A DNA stretch of 64,000 nt from Amycolatopsis sp. GM8 (GTDB lineage Bacteria > Actinomycetota > Actinomycetes > Mycobacteriales > Pseudonocardiaceae), in NCBI RefSeq assembly GCF_021653975.1, contig NZ_JAJKFK010000006.1, positions 248,001 to 312,000 on the forward strand, given 5' to 3'. The notes below the pieces were generated by a model, which did not search any database, had not been told where the DNA came from, and worked only from the letters and a program-made list of their open reading frames with translations. Shown piece after piece: positions 41,058-50,478 of this stretch. Each line of letters begins with the position of its first letter. Within the stretch, counting starts at the first letter, position 1. The translations under genes and the position numbers were made by a program.

Positions 41058-41929
41058 TGAGCGACACGGGCGCCGCGGAACCCGAGTCCAGTACCGTCGA
41101 AACACCGGACGGGGCCAGCCTCGCGTTGCGCGTGCTGCCCGTGGCGGACCCGGCCGCGCCGGTGGTGCTCGTCCTGCCCGCGATGGCGATCAAGGCGAAG
41201 TTCTACCTGCCGCTGCTGAAAGCGCTGCACGAGGCCGGATTGTCGGCGGCGACGGTGGACCTGCGCGCGCAGGGCGACAGCACGCCCGCGCTGGGAAAGG
41301 GCCCGGACTTCGGCTACCGCGCGCTGATCGAGACCGATCTGCCCGCCGTGGTGGACGCGCTCGGCAAACGGTTCCCGCAGGCGCCGCTGCATCTGTTCGG
41401 GCACAGCCTCGGCGGGCAGCTCGCGCTGCTGTACTCGGCGGCGGAACCGGACCGCGTCACCAGCGTCACGACGATCGGCACCGGTTCGGTCTACTGGCGC
41501 GCGTTCCCGGTCAAGCGCTGGGCGGAAATGCTTGTCACGGCCCAGTATGTCGGTTTGCTGACGCGGCTGCGCGGGCGCTGGCCCGGTGGCGGCGGGATCG
41601 GGCCGATGACCGCCGGTGTGATGATCGACTGGGCGCGGTACGCGCGAACCGGACGGTTCCGGCCGCGGGGCAGCACGCGTAAGTACGACGATCTGCTGCG
41701 CGAGGTTTCGTTGCCGTTCCTGGCGATTTCCCTGGACCGCGACCGGCTGGGGCCCGAGTCCACCGTGCGATTCCTGTACGGCCGGCTGCGCTCGGCGAGC
41801 ATTACTCGTTGGCATATCGAAAAATCCTCAGGTCTGACGCACATCGGTCATGCCGCCTGGATCAAGGACAGTGACAAGGTGGCCCCCGTTGTCGCGGCCT
41901 GGATCACCGAGGGAAAGTCCCCGCAGTGA
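41057..41929 (+). CDS. alpha/beta-hydrolase (serine hydrolase)
   Basis: A 290-residue hydrolase. VVLVLPAMAIKAKFY precedes the oxyanion region, followed by AATVDLRAQGDSTP, the nucleophile elbow LHLFGHSLGGQLALL (Ser near 117), a candidate acid in ISLDRDRLGPES and a late histidine in SSGLTHIGHAAW. The fold resembles bacterial monoacylglycerol-lipase-like enzymes. The ATG overlaps the preceding TGA (TGATG), so the hotdog protein and this hydrolase are made together and may hydrolyse or transfer the same acyl product. The LysR gene follows after 93 bases. Confidence 0.85.
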   Translation: MSDTGAAEPESSTVETPDGASLALRVLPVADPAAPVVLVLPAMAIKAKFYLPLLKALHEAGLSAATVDLRAQGDSTPALGKGPDFGYRALIETDLPAVVDALGKRFPQAPLHLFGHSLGGQLALLYSAAEPDRVTSVTTIGTGSVYWRAFPVKRWAEMLVTAQYVGLLTRLRGRWPGGGGIGPMTAGVMIDWARYARTGRFRPRGSTRKYDDLLREVSLPFLAISLDRDRLGPESTVRFLYGRLRSASITRWHIEKSSGLTHIGHAAWIKDSDKVAPVVAAWITEGKSPQ

Positions 41930-42022
41930 CCCGACGTCCGACCGCCGTTTCCGTTCTCGCCGCGGTTCATCCTGCGTTCGCCTTGGGGTAGCACGATGAC
42001 ATCACCACGTGCGGAGGTGGTG

Positions 42023-42955
42023 ATGGAGTTCAGGCACGTCCTCGCCTTCCTGGCGATCGCAGACGAACTGCATTTCGGCCGCGCGGCAGCGAAGCTGCAT
42101 CTCACTCAACCCTCGCTGAGCCAGCAGCTCCAGCGTCTGGAACGCACGCTCGGCGTCGAGCTGGTGGCCAGGACGACACACGAGGTACGGCTGACCCGCG
42201 CCGGCAAGGCGTTCGAGGTCGAGGCACGCGCCCTGGTGCGGCAGGTGGAAAAGGCACGCCGGTCCGCGCGCGAAGCGGCGGCAGGGCGTTCCGGGACCAT
42301 CCGGGTCGGCTACAACTTCCCGGCGGGGCAACATGTTCTGCCCGCCGCGCTGGAGAAGATGCAGGCCGACTTCCCGGACGTGTCGGTGGTGCTCGAGGAA
42401 AAACGCACCGGGCCACAGCTGCAGGCGCTCGACGACGGCTCGCTCGACGTGGCACTGGTCTACGGCCGTCCGCTGACGTCGAAGTTCCAGCACCGGCGGC
42501 TGTTGCGGCTGTCGATGGTCGCCGTGGTGGGACGGCTGCACAAATGGGCCGGGCGGCCCGGAGTCCCGTTCGCGGAACTGTCCGGCCAGCCTTGTGTTCT
42601 GTTCAAACGGGAACTTTCCCCGGCCATGTACGACGCGATCGTGCGCGGTGCCGACCAGGCGGGCATCCGGCTCAGCATCGCGTACGAGATCGACGATCCC
42701 GGCGCGATCGAGATCCTTGTTACAGCGAAACCAGTAGTAGGTTTCGCGTCTGTTTCGCGCGCGATGCTGGCGGGTGCCGTCGTGGGCGGGGCGCAGGTGG
42801 TTCCGGTACAGCTCTACGACCCGGTTCCGGTGGTCGACCTGTATGCCGCCTGGCGCGACAACCAGAACAATCAGCTCCGGAACTCGTTCCTCGCCTGCCT
42901 CGACGCGGTGGCCCCGTTCTCCAGTCCGCCATTACGCAACTCAATCGGGTCATGA
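42023..42955 (+). CDS. LysR-family transcriptional regulator (paralogue 2)
   Basis: A 310-residue LysR-type regulator whose first ~70 residues (MEFRHVLAFLAIADELHFGR, then LTQPSLSQQLQRLERTLGVE) are nearly the same as those of the LysR at 31373; the effector domain (RVGYNFPAGQHVLPAAL onward) is also close. ATG 42023 with GGAGG five bases upstream is preferred over ATG 41996. It sits immediately before pfaD and the carboxylase genes on the same strand. Two near-identical DNA-binding domains in one cluster suggest shared operators, with divided ligand or promoter preference. Confidence 0.9.
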   Translation: MEFRHVLAFLAIADELHFGRAAAKLHLTQPSLSQQLQRLERTLGVELVARTTHEVRLTRAGKAFEVEARALVRQVEKARRSAREAAAGRSGTIRVGYNFPAGQHVLPAALEKMQADFPDVSVVLEEKRTGPQLQALDDGSLDVALVYGRPLTSKFQHRRLLRLSMVAVVGRLHKWAGRPGVPFAELSGQPCVLFKRELSPAMYDAIVRGADQAGIRLSIAYEIDDPGAIEILVTAKPVVGFASVSRAMLAGAVVGGAQVVPVQLYDPVPVVDLYAAWRDNQNNQLRNSFLACLDAVAPFSSPPLRNSIGS

Positions 42956-43007
42956 GTTCCCGCGACCTTCATTGACCGCGATTCCCGACTGCCCGAAGAA
43001 TTGAGCC

Positions 43008-44585
43008 GTGAGCATCGCAATCACGTCACCGGCACTGGCACGCGACGAGGCGTCGATCTACCATCAACTGTCCATTTTAGATAGCCCGGTGTTCGTCGTC
43101 CGAGACGGTGGCGGTCTCGCCGTCACCACGGACGCCGGCACGGCAAGGCGTGCGCAGGTGCTCGCCGCGGTTCCCGCACTGCGCCCGGAGTCCCTCGGGG
43201 ACCCGGAGTTCCGTACCCACCACGACGTGCGCTACGCCTACCAGGCGGGCGCCATGGCGAACGGCATCGCGTCGGTCCGCCTGGTCACCGCGCTCGCGCG
43301 GGCCGGGTTCCTGTCCTCGTTCGGCGCCGCCGGGGTGGTCCCGGCGAAGATCGACGAGGCGCTGGCCGGGATCCGGCGCGAGACCCAGGGCAAGCCGTTC
43401 TCCTGCAACCTCATCCACAGCCCGAGCGAACCCGCGCTGGAACGGGCCATTGTGGACGCCTGCCTGCGGCACGAGGTCCGCTGTGTCGAGGCCTCGGCGT
43501 TCATCGACCTGACGCCGTTCGTGGTCAAGTACCGGCTCGCCGGGCTCGGCCGCGACCGCGACGGGCGCGTGGTGACCCGCAACCGGGTGCTCGCGAAGGT
43601 CTCCCGCGCCGAGGTCGCCGAGCGGTTTCTGCGCCCGGCACCGGCGAGCTTCGTGCGCGAGCTGCTCGCCGCGGGCGAGATCACCGCCGAGCAGGCCGAG
43701 CTGGCGGCGTCGGTGCCGATGGCCGACGACATCACCGGCGAGGCCGACTCCGGCGGGCACACCGACCGCCGGCCGCTGCCGGTGCTCATCCCGTCGCTGC
43801 TCGCCCTGCGTGACCGGGTGTGGCGCGAAGCCGGCTACGCCCGGCCGGTCCGGATCGGTGCCGCGGGCGGTATCGGTACCCCGGCGGCGGCCGCCGCGGC
43901 GTTCGCGCTCGGCGCTTCCTACATCGTCACCGGGTCGATCAACCAGGCCTCGCTGGAGGCCGACCAGTCCGAGCCGGCGAAGCGGCTGCTGGCCCAGGCG
44001 AGCAGCGCCGACACGGAGATGGCGCCGTCCTCGGACATGTTCGAACTGGGTGTCGACGTGCAGGTGCTCAAGCGCGGCACCATGTTCGCGAGCCGCGCGC
44101 GGCGACTGTACGACACCTACCGTTCCCGCGACGGTATCGACGACATCCCCGCCGCCGAGCGCGCGGAGCTGGAGCAGCGGATCTTCCAGCGGTCCTTCGA
44201 CGAGGTGTGGGCCGACTGCGTGCGCTACTTCACCGAGCGCGACCCGGAGCAGATCGCGCGCGCCGAGGGCAACCCGAAACGGCGGATGGCGCTGATCTTC
44301 CGCTGGTATCTCGGCCGCTCCTCGGGCTGGAGCATGGCGGCCGACCCGGCGCGGGTCGCCGACTACCAGATCTGGTGCGGCCCGGCGATGGGCGGCTTCA
44401 ACGAGTGGGTCGCCGGGACCTACCTCGCCGCGCCCGGGCACCGCCACGTCGCCGATCTCGCCACGCAGATCATGCGCGGCGCCGCGTTCACCACCCGCGT
44501 CAACCAGCTGCGCGCCGCCGGGGTCCGGCTGCCCGCGGCGTGCTCCACGTATGTTCCCGCTCCCCTGACGGAAGAGGCCTCATGA
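43008..44585 (+). CDS. pfaD: PfaD-type trans-acting enoyl reductase
   Basis: A 525-residue FMN-dependent TIM-barrel protein matching the PfaD / PUFA-synthase enoyl reductase group. It has [25 protein letters not shown], the active-site segment [34 protein letters not shown] for phosphate binding, [20 protein letters not shown], and the C-terminal [19 protein letters not shown]. PfaD reduces enoyl intermediates on Pfa synthase ACPs. Its length (about 530) and these blocks separate it from simple nitronate monooxygenases such as 18075-19097. The GTG start has only a weak ribosome site. It is overlapped by accDA, linking reductase and malonyl-CoA supply. Confidence 0.93.
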   Translation: MSIAITSPALARDEASIYHQLSILDSPVFVVRDGGGLAVTTDAGTARRAQVLAAVPALRPESLGDPEFRTHHDVRYAYQAGAMANGIASVRLVTALARAGFLSSFGAAGVVPAKIDEALAGIRRETQGKPFSCNLIHSPSEPALERAIVDACLRHEVRCVEASAFIDLTPFVVKYRLAGLGRDRDGRVVTRNRVLAKVSRAEVAERFLRPAPASFVRELLAAGEITAEQAELAASVPMADDITGEADSGGHTDRRPLPVLIPSLLALRDRVWREAGYARPVRIGAAGGIGTPAAAAAAFALGASYIVTGSINQASLEADQSEPAKRLLAQASSADTEMAPSSDMFELGVDVQVLKRGTMFASRARRLYDTYRSRDGIDDIPAAERAELEQRIFQRSFDEVWADCVRYFTERDPEQIARAEGNPKRRMALIFRWYLGRSSGWSMAADPARVADYQIWCGPAMGGFNEWVAGTYLAAPGHRHVADLATQIMRGAAFTTRVNQLRAAGVRLPAACSTYVPAPLTEEAS

Positions 44586-46303
44586 CCGCTCTGCAGACGG
44601 TCGAACCGAAGGAAGCACCGTCGTGGCTACTGTGCGGCGGCTGCAAGAAGATGCTGTACGGCAAGCGGTTCACCCAGGCCGGCCGGGTCTGCCCCGAATG
44701 CGGGCACCACGCGCCACTGACCGCCGCCGAGCGGCTGGACAGCCTGCTCGACGACGGCTCGGTCCGGCCGCTCGAACTCGCTGTGTCCGACAGTGACCCG
44801 CTGGGGTTCACCGACACCAAGCCGTACGCTGACCGGCTCGTCGACGCGCGCCGGCGGACCGGACTGGTCGAGGGCGTGCTGTGCGCCCGGGGCCGGATCG
44901 AGGGCAACCCGGTCGTGGTGGCGGCGATGGACTTCCGGTTCCTCGGCGGCAGCCTCGGCACCGCGGTCGGTGAGGCCATCACCGGCGCCTGCGAGGTCGC
45001 GCTCGCCGAGCGCACCCCGCTGCTGCTGGTCACCGCCTCCGGCGGGGCGCGCATGCAGGAGGGCGTGCTCTCGCTGATGCAGATGGCGAAGACCAGCCAG
45101 GCGCTGGGCCAGCTCGACGAGGCCGGCATCCTGACCGTGTCACTGGTGACCGACCCGACGTTCGGCGGGGTGGCCGCGTCCTACGCGACGTCCACCGACA
45201 TCATCATCGCCGAGCCGGGCGCGCGCCTGGGCTTCGCCGGGCCGCGGGTGATCGAGCAGACGATCAAGCAGACCCTGCCCGACGGTTTCCAGACCGCCGA
45301 GTTCCTCTCGACACACGGGATCATCGACATGATCCGGCCGCGCGCCGCACTGCGCTCGACGCTCGGCCAGCTGCTGTCGGTCGCGACCCGCCGCCCGGCG
45401 AGCGTGCCGCCGGTGCAGCGGGACCCGGGTGGCGCGCTGATCACGGACCCGGAGCAGCTGCCGGAGCGCTCGCCGTGGGAGTGCGTGCGGGCCGCCCGCG
45501 CGCTGACCCGTCCGTCCACTCTGGACTACGTGTCGATGCTGCTGGAGGACTTCCACGAGCTGCACGGCGACCGGATGTCCGAGGACTGCCCGGCGCTGGT
45601 GGCCGGGATCGGCCGGTTCGAGGGCCAGCCGGTCGTGCTGATCGGCACCCAGAAGGGGCACACGGCGGGCGAGCTCGCCGAGCGCAACTACGGCATGCCC
45701 ACCCCGGCCGGCTACCGCAAGGCCGCGCGGGTGATGCGGCTCGCGGGCAAGCTCGGGCTGCCGGTGATCACGCTGATCGACACCGCGGGCGCCTACCCCG
45801 GCATCGAGGCCGAGGAACGCGGGCAGGCCGTCGCGATCGCGGAGAACCTCAAGCTGATGGCCGGGCTGCCGGTGCCGGTGGTCGCGGTCGTGACCGGTGA
45901 GGGCGGCAGCGGCGGCGCGCTCGCGCTGGCGTTCGCCGACCGGGTGCTGATGTGCGCCAACGCGGTCTACTCGGTGATCAGCGCGGAGGGCTGCGCGGCG
46001 ATCCTGTGGAAGGACCCGGCGGCGGCGCCGAAGGCCGCCGAGGCGCTGCGCGTGGACTCGCGTTCGCTGCTGGCCCAAGGCGTGGTCGACGGCGTCATCC
46101 CCGAACCCGAGGGCGGCGCGGGCACCGACCACCTGCGGGCGGCCGACAACCTGCGCGCCGCGCTCGCCGGCAGCCTCGCGAAGCTGGTGCCGCTGGACCA
46201 GATGAGCCTGGTCACGGGGCGGCGCAAGCGCTTCCGCAAGTTCGGCGCGAGCGGCGCGGTACTGATGGATTCCACTGTGGACGAAACGGAGAATGCCCGG
46301 TGA
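44582..46303 (+). CDS. accDA: acetyl-CoA carboxylase carboxyltransferase, fused beta-alpha subunits
   Basis: A 573-residue fusion of AccD and AccA. The N-terminal AccD part has the zinc finger [10 protein letters not shown]...CPECGHH (residues ~19-43), [14 protein letters not shown] and [18 protein letters not shown]. The AccA part begins near residue 300 ([20 protein letters not shown]) and holds [17 protein letters not shown] and [17 protein letters not shown]. It transfers CO2 from biotin to acetyl-CoA, giving malonyl-CoA. The zinc-finger, E. coli-type architecture is not the usual actinobacterial AccA3/AccD system, so this is probably a dedicated enzyme for the Pfa-like synthase. It overlaps pfaD and accB by four bases each. 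Confidence 0.93.
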   Translation: MTALQTVEPKEAPSWLLCGGCKKMLYGKRFTQAGRVCPECGHHAPLTAAERLDSLLDDGSVRPLELAVSDSDPLGFTDTKPYADRLVDARRRTGLVEGVLCARGRIEGNPVVVAAMDFRFLGGSLGTAVGEAITGACEVALAERTPLLLVTASGGARMQEGVLSLMQMAKTSQALGQLDEAGILTVSLVTDPTFGGVAASYATSTDIIIAEPGARLGFAGPRVIEQTIKQTLPDGFQTAEFLSTHGIIDMIRPRAALRSTLGQLLSVATRRPASVPPVQRDPGGALITDPEQLPERSPWECVRAARALTRPSTLDYVSMLLEDFHELHGDRMSEDCPALVAGIGRFEGQPVVLIGTQKGHTAGELAERNYGMPTPAGYRKAARVMRLAGKLGLPVITLIDTAGAYPGIEAEERGQAVAIAENLKLMAGLPVPVVAVVTGEGGSGGALALAFADRVLMCANAVYSVISAEGCAAILWKDPAAAPKAAEALRVDSRSLLAQGVVDGVIPEPEGGAGTDHLRAADNLRAALAGSLAKLVPLDQMSLVTGRRKRFRKFGASGAVLMDSTVDETENAR

Positions 46304-46812
46304 GCATCAACGGAAGCGCGGTCGCGTCGCTGGACGTGGAGCAGGTCGTGAGCGTGCTGCGGGAGCAGGTGCTCGCGCTGTGCGCCGAGGCGCCGCAGCT
46401 GCCCAGCGCGGTGCGGCTGAGCGCGGGCGACGTCTCCATGGAGGTCGAGTGGCCGCTCGCCCCCGCCGCACCGGCTCCGGTCGTGGCGGCCGCGCCGGTC
46501 GAAGCGGTCCCGGTGCCGCGGGCCGAACCCGTCGCGGCTCCCGCGGCGGCGGCACCGGTCAAGGCCGGGACGGTCGCGGTCAGCGCGCTCACCGTCGGCA
46601 CCTTCTACCGGGCGCCGGAACCCACCGCGAAACCGTTCGTCGCGGTGGGCGACACCGTGCGGCCCGGCCAGCAGATCGCGATCATCGAGGCGATGAAGCT
46701 GATGATCCCGGTCGAGGCCGACCGCCAGGGCCGGGTCGTCGAGATCTGTGTCGAGGACGGCACGCCCGTCGAGCACGGGCAGGCGCTCATGCTGCTGGAA
46801 CCGGTCTCGTGA
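46300..46812 (+). CDS. accB: biotin carboxyl carrier protein
   Basis: A 170-residue BCCP. The C-terminal ~75 residues form the biotinyl domain: [21 protein letters not shown] and [16 protein letters not shown], with the biotin lysine in EAMKLM. The N-terminal ~55 residues bind the partner, and an Ala/Pro/Val-rich linker joins them (about 56-90). It is a separate protein, as in E. coli, unlike the BC-BCCP fusions common in actinobacteria. GTGA overlap with accDA and a four-base overlap with accC. Confidence 0.93.
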   Translation: MSINGSAVASLDVEQVVSVLREQVLALCAEAPQLPSAVRLSAGDVSMEVEWPLAPAAPAPVVAAAPVEAVPVPRAEPVAAPAAAAPVKAGTVAVSALTVGTFYRAPEPTAKPFVAVGDTVRPGQQIAIIEAMKLMIPVEADRQGRVVEICVEDGTPVEHGQALMLLEPVS

Positions 46813-48149
46813 TCGGCTGCGTACTGGTCGCCAACCGCGGCGAGATCGCGGTCCGCGTCGTCCGCACGTGTGCGGAGATGGGCATCCGCACGGTCGTCGC
46901 GCATTCGAGCACCGACCGTGACTCGGCCGCGGTGCGGCTCGCGGACGAGACCGTCCAAATCGGACCCGGCCCGGCGAAGGACAGCTATCTCAGCATTCCG
47001 GCGGTGATCGAGGCCGCGCGGGCGAAGGGCGCGGACGCGATCCACCCCGGATACGGTTTCCTGTCGGAGAACCCGGACTTCGCCGAGGTGTGCGAGGCGG
47101 AGGGCCTGACGTTCGTCGGGCCGCCGGCGAAGGTGATGGCACAGCTGGGCGACAAGTCGAGCGCGCGGGCGATCATGTCCGGCGCCGGACTGCCGTTGCT
47201 GCCGGGCAGCCGCGACGCGCTGGAGGCGGACGAGGCCGAAACGCTGGCCGGCGAGATCGGCTACCCCGTGATCGTGAAAGCGGTCGCGGGCGGTGGCGGG
47301 CGCGGCATGAGCGTGGTGCGCTCGGCCGCCGAGTTCTCCCGCTCGTGGGCGCGCACGCGCGCGGCGGCGCAGGCGGTCTTCGGCGACGGGCGGCTGTACG
47401 TCGAGCGGTACCTGGAGTCCGCGCGGCATGTCGAGATCCAGGTTTTCGCCGACCAGCACGGAAATGTCGTGCATCTCGGCGCGCGTGACTGCTCGTTGCA
47501 GCGCCGGCACCAGAAGCTGGTGGAGGAGTCGCCGGCGCCTTCGCTGCCGGACGACCTGATCCGTGAGATGGGCGAGGCCGCCGTGCGCGGCGCGCAGGCC
47601 GCGGGCTATGTCGGCGCGGGCACCTTCGAGTTCCTCGTCGACCCGCGGGCCGGCCGGTTCTACTTCATGGAGGTCAACTGCCGGCTCCAGGTCGAGCATC
47701 CGGTCACCGAGGTCGTGACTGGTCTGGACCTCGTGCGTGAGCAGTTGCGGATCGCATCCGGTGAGCCGCTCGGCTACACGCAGGCGGACGTGGTCACCCG
47801 CGGCACGGCTATCGAATGCCGGATCAACGCGGAGGACCCGGCGCGCGATTTCGCGCCCGCGCCGGGCGTGCTCGACGTGTGCCGGCTGCCCGGCGGCCCG
47901 TTCACCCGCATCGACACGCATGTGTACCCGGGATACCGGGTGCCGCCGCTGTACGACTCGATGCTGGCGAAGGTGATCGTGTGGGCGCCCGACCGCGACG
48001 CCGCGATCGCGCGGATGCGCCGCGCGCTCGCCGAGGTCGAGGTGCGCGGCCCGGGCGTCGCCACCACGGCGGAGTTCCTGAGCGAGGTACTGGACCACCC
48101 GCGCTTCCGCGCGGCCGAGCATGACACGACGTTCATCGAATCGCTCTGA
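46809..48149 (+). CDS. accC: biotin carboxylase
   Basis: A 446-residue ATP-grasp enzyme that carboxylates biotin on the carrier at 46300. It starts CVLVANRGEIAVRVVRTCAE and has HPGYGFLSENPDFAEVC, the glycine-rich ATP loop KAVAGGGGRGMSVV, RDCSLQRRHQKLVEE and EVNCRLQVEHPVTEVVTGLDLV with its catalytic residues. It is the length of stand-alone biotin carboxylases (about 450), with no BCCP tail. Together with accDA and accB it forms a complete heteromeric acetyl-CoA carboxylase in one operon. The acyl-CoA ligase follows after 15 bases. Confidence 0.94.
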   Translation: MIGCVLVANRGEIAVRVVRTCAEMGIRTVVAHSSTDRDSAAVRLADETVQIGPGPAKDSYLSIPAVIEAARAKGADAIHPGYGFLSENPDFAEVCEAEGLTFVGPPAKVMAQLGDKSSARAIMSGAGLPLLPGSRDALEADEAETLAGEIGYPVIVKAVAGGGGRGMSVVRSAAEFSRSWARTRAAAQAVFGDGRLYVERYLESARHVEIQVFADQHGNVVHLGARDCSLQRRHQKLVEESPAPSLPDDLIREMGEAAVRGAQAAGYVGAGTFEFLVDPRAGRFYFMEVNCRLQVEHPVTEVVTGLDLVREQLRIASGEPLGYTQADVVTRGTAIECRINAEDPARDFAPAPGVLDVCRLPGGPFTRIDTHVYPGYRVPPLYDSMLAKVIVWAPDRDAAIARMRRALAEVEVRGPGVATTAEFLSEVLDHPRFRAAEHDTTFIESL

Positions 48150-48164
48150 CCGGGAGGAAAAGCC

Positions 48165-49724
48165 GTGCGGGAACACAGCGTTCCAGCGCTCGTGAAGCTG
48201 GCGGACGACGACAATCTGGTGAACGTCGTCTACGAGAAAGCGGTTTCCCGCGCGGAATCCCCGGTGCTGAGCCGGAAAACCGCCGATGGCTGGCAGGACG
48301 TGAGCTACGGCGAGTTCGGTGCGCTCGTGCACGGTCTCGCGAAAGGCTTGCTGGCGGCCGGGATCAACGCCGGGGACCGGGTGCTGATCTTCGGCCGCAC
48401 CAGCGTCGAATGGTCGGCCGCGGACTTCGCGCTGCTGAGCGTCGGCGCGGTGGTCGTGCCCGTTTATCCCACGGCGTCGGCGGAGCAGGTGCGCCATATC
48501 GTCGCGGACTCGGGCCCGGTCGCGTGCTTCGCGGAAACCGCCGAGCAGACCGAACTGGTCGGTGTCCGGTCGTGGCTGCTCGGTTCGCTCGATGAGCTGA
48601 TCTCGCTCGGCGCCGGCGTGCCGGACGCGCTGGCCGGGAAACGTCGCGGCGAGGTGCGTGCCGACGATCTCGCGACGATCGTCTACACCAGCGGCACCAC
48701 CGGTTTGCCGAAGGGCTGCATGCTCACCCACCGCAACATCTTCGCGGCCGCGGCGAACGTGGTGGAACTGCTCGACACGCTCTTCCGGGCCCCGGACGCG
48801 TCGACGCTGCTTTTCCTTCCGCTGGCGCATGTCTACGGGCGGGTGGTGCAGTTCGGCTGTGTCTGGTCCGGGGTGCACACGGGTCTGGTGACGAGCGCGG
48901 CCGACCTGGTCGGCGAGCTGCCCGCGTTCCGGCCGACGTTCCTCGTCGGAGTTCCTTACGTCCTCGAGAAGATCCGGAAGGCCGCGCGGGCGCTCACCGC
49001 CGAGCAGGTGCGCGGGATGCTGGGCGGCCGGCTGTCCTATGTGATCGCCGGCGGCGCCTCACTCGAACCGTCCACAGCGGACTATTTCACCGAGCTGGGC
49101 GTGCAGATCATCGGCGCCTACGGGCTCACCGAGGCGTCGTCCACGGTGAGCATGAGCGCGCCGGGCGCCATCCGCCGGGGCGCGGTCGGGCGCCCGGTGC
49201 CGGGCACGACGATCGCGATCGCCGACGACGGCGAGATTCTGGTGCAGGGCGACCAGGTCTACCCCGGGTACTGGCCGGACGGCGGCCGCGAGGAGTGGCT
49301 CGCGACGGGTGACCTCGGCCGGCTCGACGACGACGGGTTCCTGCACATCACCGGGCGGCGCAAGGAAATCCTGGTCACCAGCGGCGGGAAGAACGTGGCA
49401 CCCGCGCCGCTGGAGGACCGGGTCCGGCTGCATCCGCTGGTCGCCAACTGCATGCTGGTGGGGGAGGCGCGTCCGTATGTCGCGGCGCTGATCACCCTCG
49501 ACGCCGCGGCGGCGGGGCTCGACGACGAGCGGGTGCGTGCGGAGATCTCCTCGGCCGTCGACGCGGCGAACGAACTGGTGTCCCGCGCCGAGTCGATCCG
49601 CCGGTTCGCGATCCTGCCCGAGGACTTCACAGTCGAAAAAGGACATATGACGGCGTCCCTGCGCCTGCGCCGCGCCGAGATCGAACGCGACTACGCCGAC
49701 ACCATCGAGAGTCTGTACTCCTGA
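48165..49724 (+). CDS. long-chain acyl-CoA synthetase (AMP-forming)
   Basis: A 519-residue AMP-forming ligase of the FadD15-like type: TIVYTSGTTGLPKGCMLTHRN, FLPLAHVYGRVVQF, the turn AYGLTEASSTVSMS, TGDLGRLDDDGFLHITGRRKEILVTSGGKNVAPAPLEDRV and the C-terminal lysine near FTVEKGHMTASLRLRR. It is shorter than typical FadD15 proteins (about 600). Unlike the two FAALs it lacks their HDMGL/HDQGL block, so CoA is its likely acceptor. It would provide an acyl-CoA starter or reactivate a released product. It ends the pfaD-acc operon; a strong hairpin follows at 49735. Confidence 0.88.
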   Translation: MREHSVPALVKLADDDNLVNVVYEKAVSRAESPVLSRKTADGWQDVSYGEFGALVHGLAKGLLAAGINAGDRVLIFGRTSVEWSAADFALLSVGAVVVPVYPTASAEQVRHIVADSGPVACFAETAEQTELVGVRSWLLGSLDELISLGAGVPDALAGKRRGEVRADDLATIVYTSGTTGLPKGCMLTHRNIFAAAANVVELLDTLFRAPDASTLLFLPLAHVYGRVVQFGCVWSGVHTGLVTSAADLVGELPAFRPTFLVGVPYVLEKIRKAARALTAEQVRGMLGGRLSYVIAGGASLEPSTADYFTELGVQIIGAYGLTEASSTVSMSAPGAIRRGAVGRPVPGTTIAIADDGEILVQGDQVYPGYWPDGGREEWLATGDLGRLDDDGFLHITGRRKEILVTSGGKNVAPAPLEDRVRLHPLVANCMLVGEARPYVAALITLDAAAAGLDDERVRAEISSAVDAANELVSRAESIRRFAILPEDFTVEKGHMTASLRLRRAEIERDYADTIESLYS

Positions 49725-49734
49725 CCGCCCCCCT

Positions 49735-49766
49735 CGGCGAGTCCGGCTCGGGTGCCGGACTCGCCG
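49735..49766. terminator. perfect 13-bp hairpin between convergent genes
   Basis: CGGCGAGTCCGGC at 49735-49747 pairs perfectly with 49754-49766 around a six-base loop. It lies between the ends of the acyl-CoA synthetase (+) and the hotdog gene (-), so it probably terminates both. Confidence 0.75.
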
Positions 49767-49772
49767 GGGTGG

Positions 49773-50303
49773 TCAGGCGGCGCCGAGCCAGCAGAGGTAG
49801 TCGAGGTCGACCTTCGCGATCAGGTTCTCGCGGTCGTCATACAACAGCGCCTTGCCGGTGAGGTCGAACTGTTCCTCGGCCCGGCTGCGCACGGCCGCCG
49901 CCAGCGCCGGCGAACTCACGGTGCCGCGGGCGCGGATGCGGCCGCGGGCGGGCTTGAGGAACGTGGACCGGCAGTCCCGCAACACGAACGTCCGCACGTG
50001 CAGGATGCGCGGCGCGACCGCGCCGGAGAACGCCCCGGCGCACGCGACCTCCGCCGCCAGGAACAGCGCGCCGGCGTGCACGGTGCCGAGATGGTTCATC
50101 ATGTCCGGTTGCTCCGGCACCTCCGCCACCGCGGAGCCGGGACCCAGCTCCGTGATCCGCACCCCCACCTTGTTCACGAACGGTACGAGGGTGTCCACGG
50201 TGCGCCGGATCTGCTCGTAGCCGGGAGTCCCGGCACCGGCCAGCTTCAGCAGTTCCGCCTGCGCCGCGGCGATACCCGGCGCGGGCCCATTTCCTGTCGG
50301 CAT
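49773..50303 (-). CDS. DUF4442-like hotdog protein (paralogue 2)
   Basis: A 176-residue hotdog protein, the paralogue of 40527-41057. Both have ITELGPGSAVAEVP / VTELGPDHAVAEIP, the segment MMNHLGTVHAGALFLAAEVA, a FVLRDCRSTFLKPARGRIRARG block, and end in a KVDLDYLCW-type tail. ATG 50303 is chosen because it gives the same length as the paralogue; the frame extends to 50336. It is transcribed against the surrounding plus-strand genes and is divergent from the FAD oxidoreductase. It probably binds or hydrolyses the same kind of acyl group as its twin. Confidence 0.8.
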   Translation of the reverse strand: MPTGNGPAPGIAAAQAELLKLAGAGTPGYEQIRRTVDTLVPFVNKVGVRITELGPGSAVAEVPEQPDMMNHLGTVHAGALFLAAEVACAGAFSGAVAPRILHVRTFVLRDCRSTFLKPARGRIRARGTVSSPALAAAVRSRAEEQFDLTGKALLYDDRENLIAKVDLDYLCWLGAA

Positions 50304-50478
50304 GCGTTCAATTACGGCACGGCAGCGATAATCCATGGTGAACGAGAATTGAATAATCGCTGTTCATCGGCTTTGTAAATGATCCGATCGATGCTGCGCA
50401 TGGTGATCTCCGCGCGCGTGCCCCTTGCGGTTGACTATTGCCGTCGGAAGAACGAGTGATTCGGTGGGAGGCGCCGTA

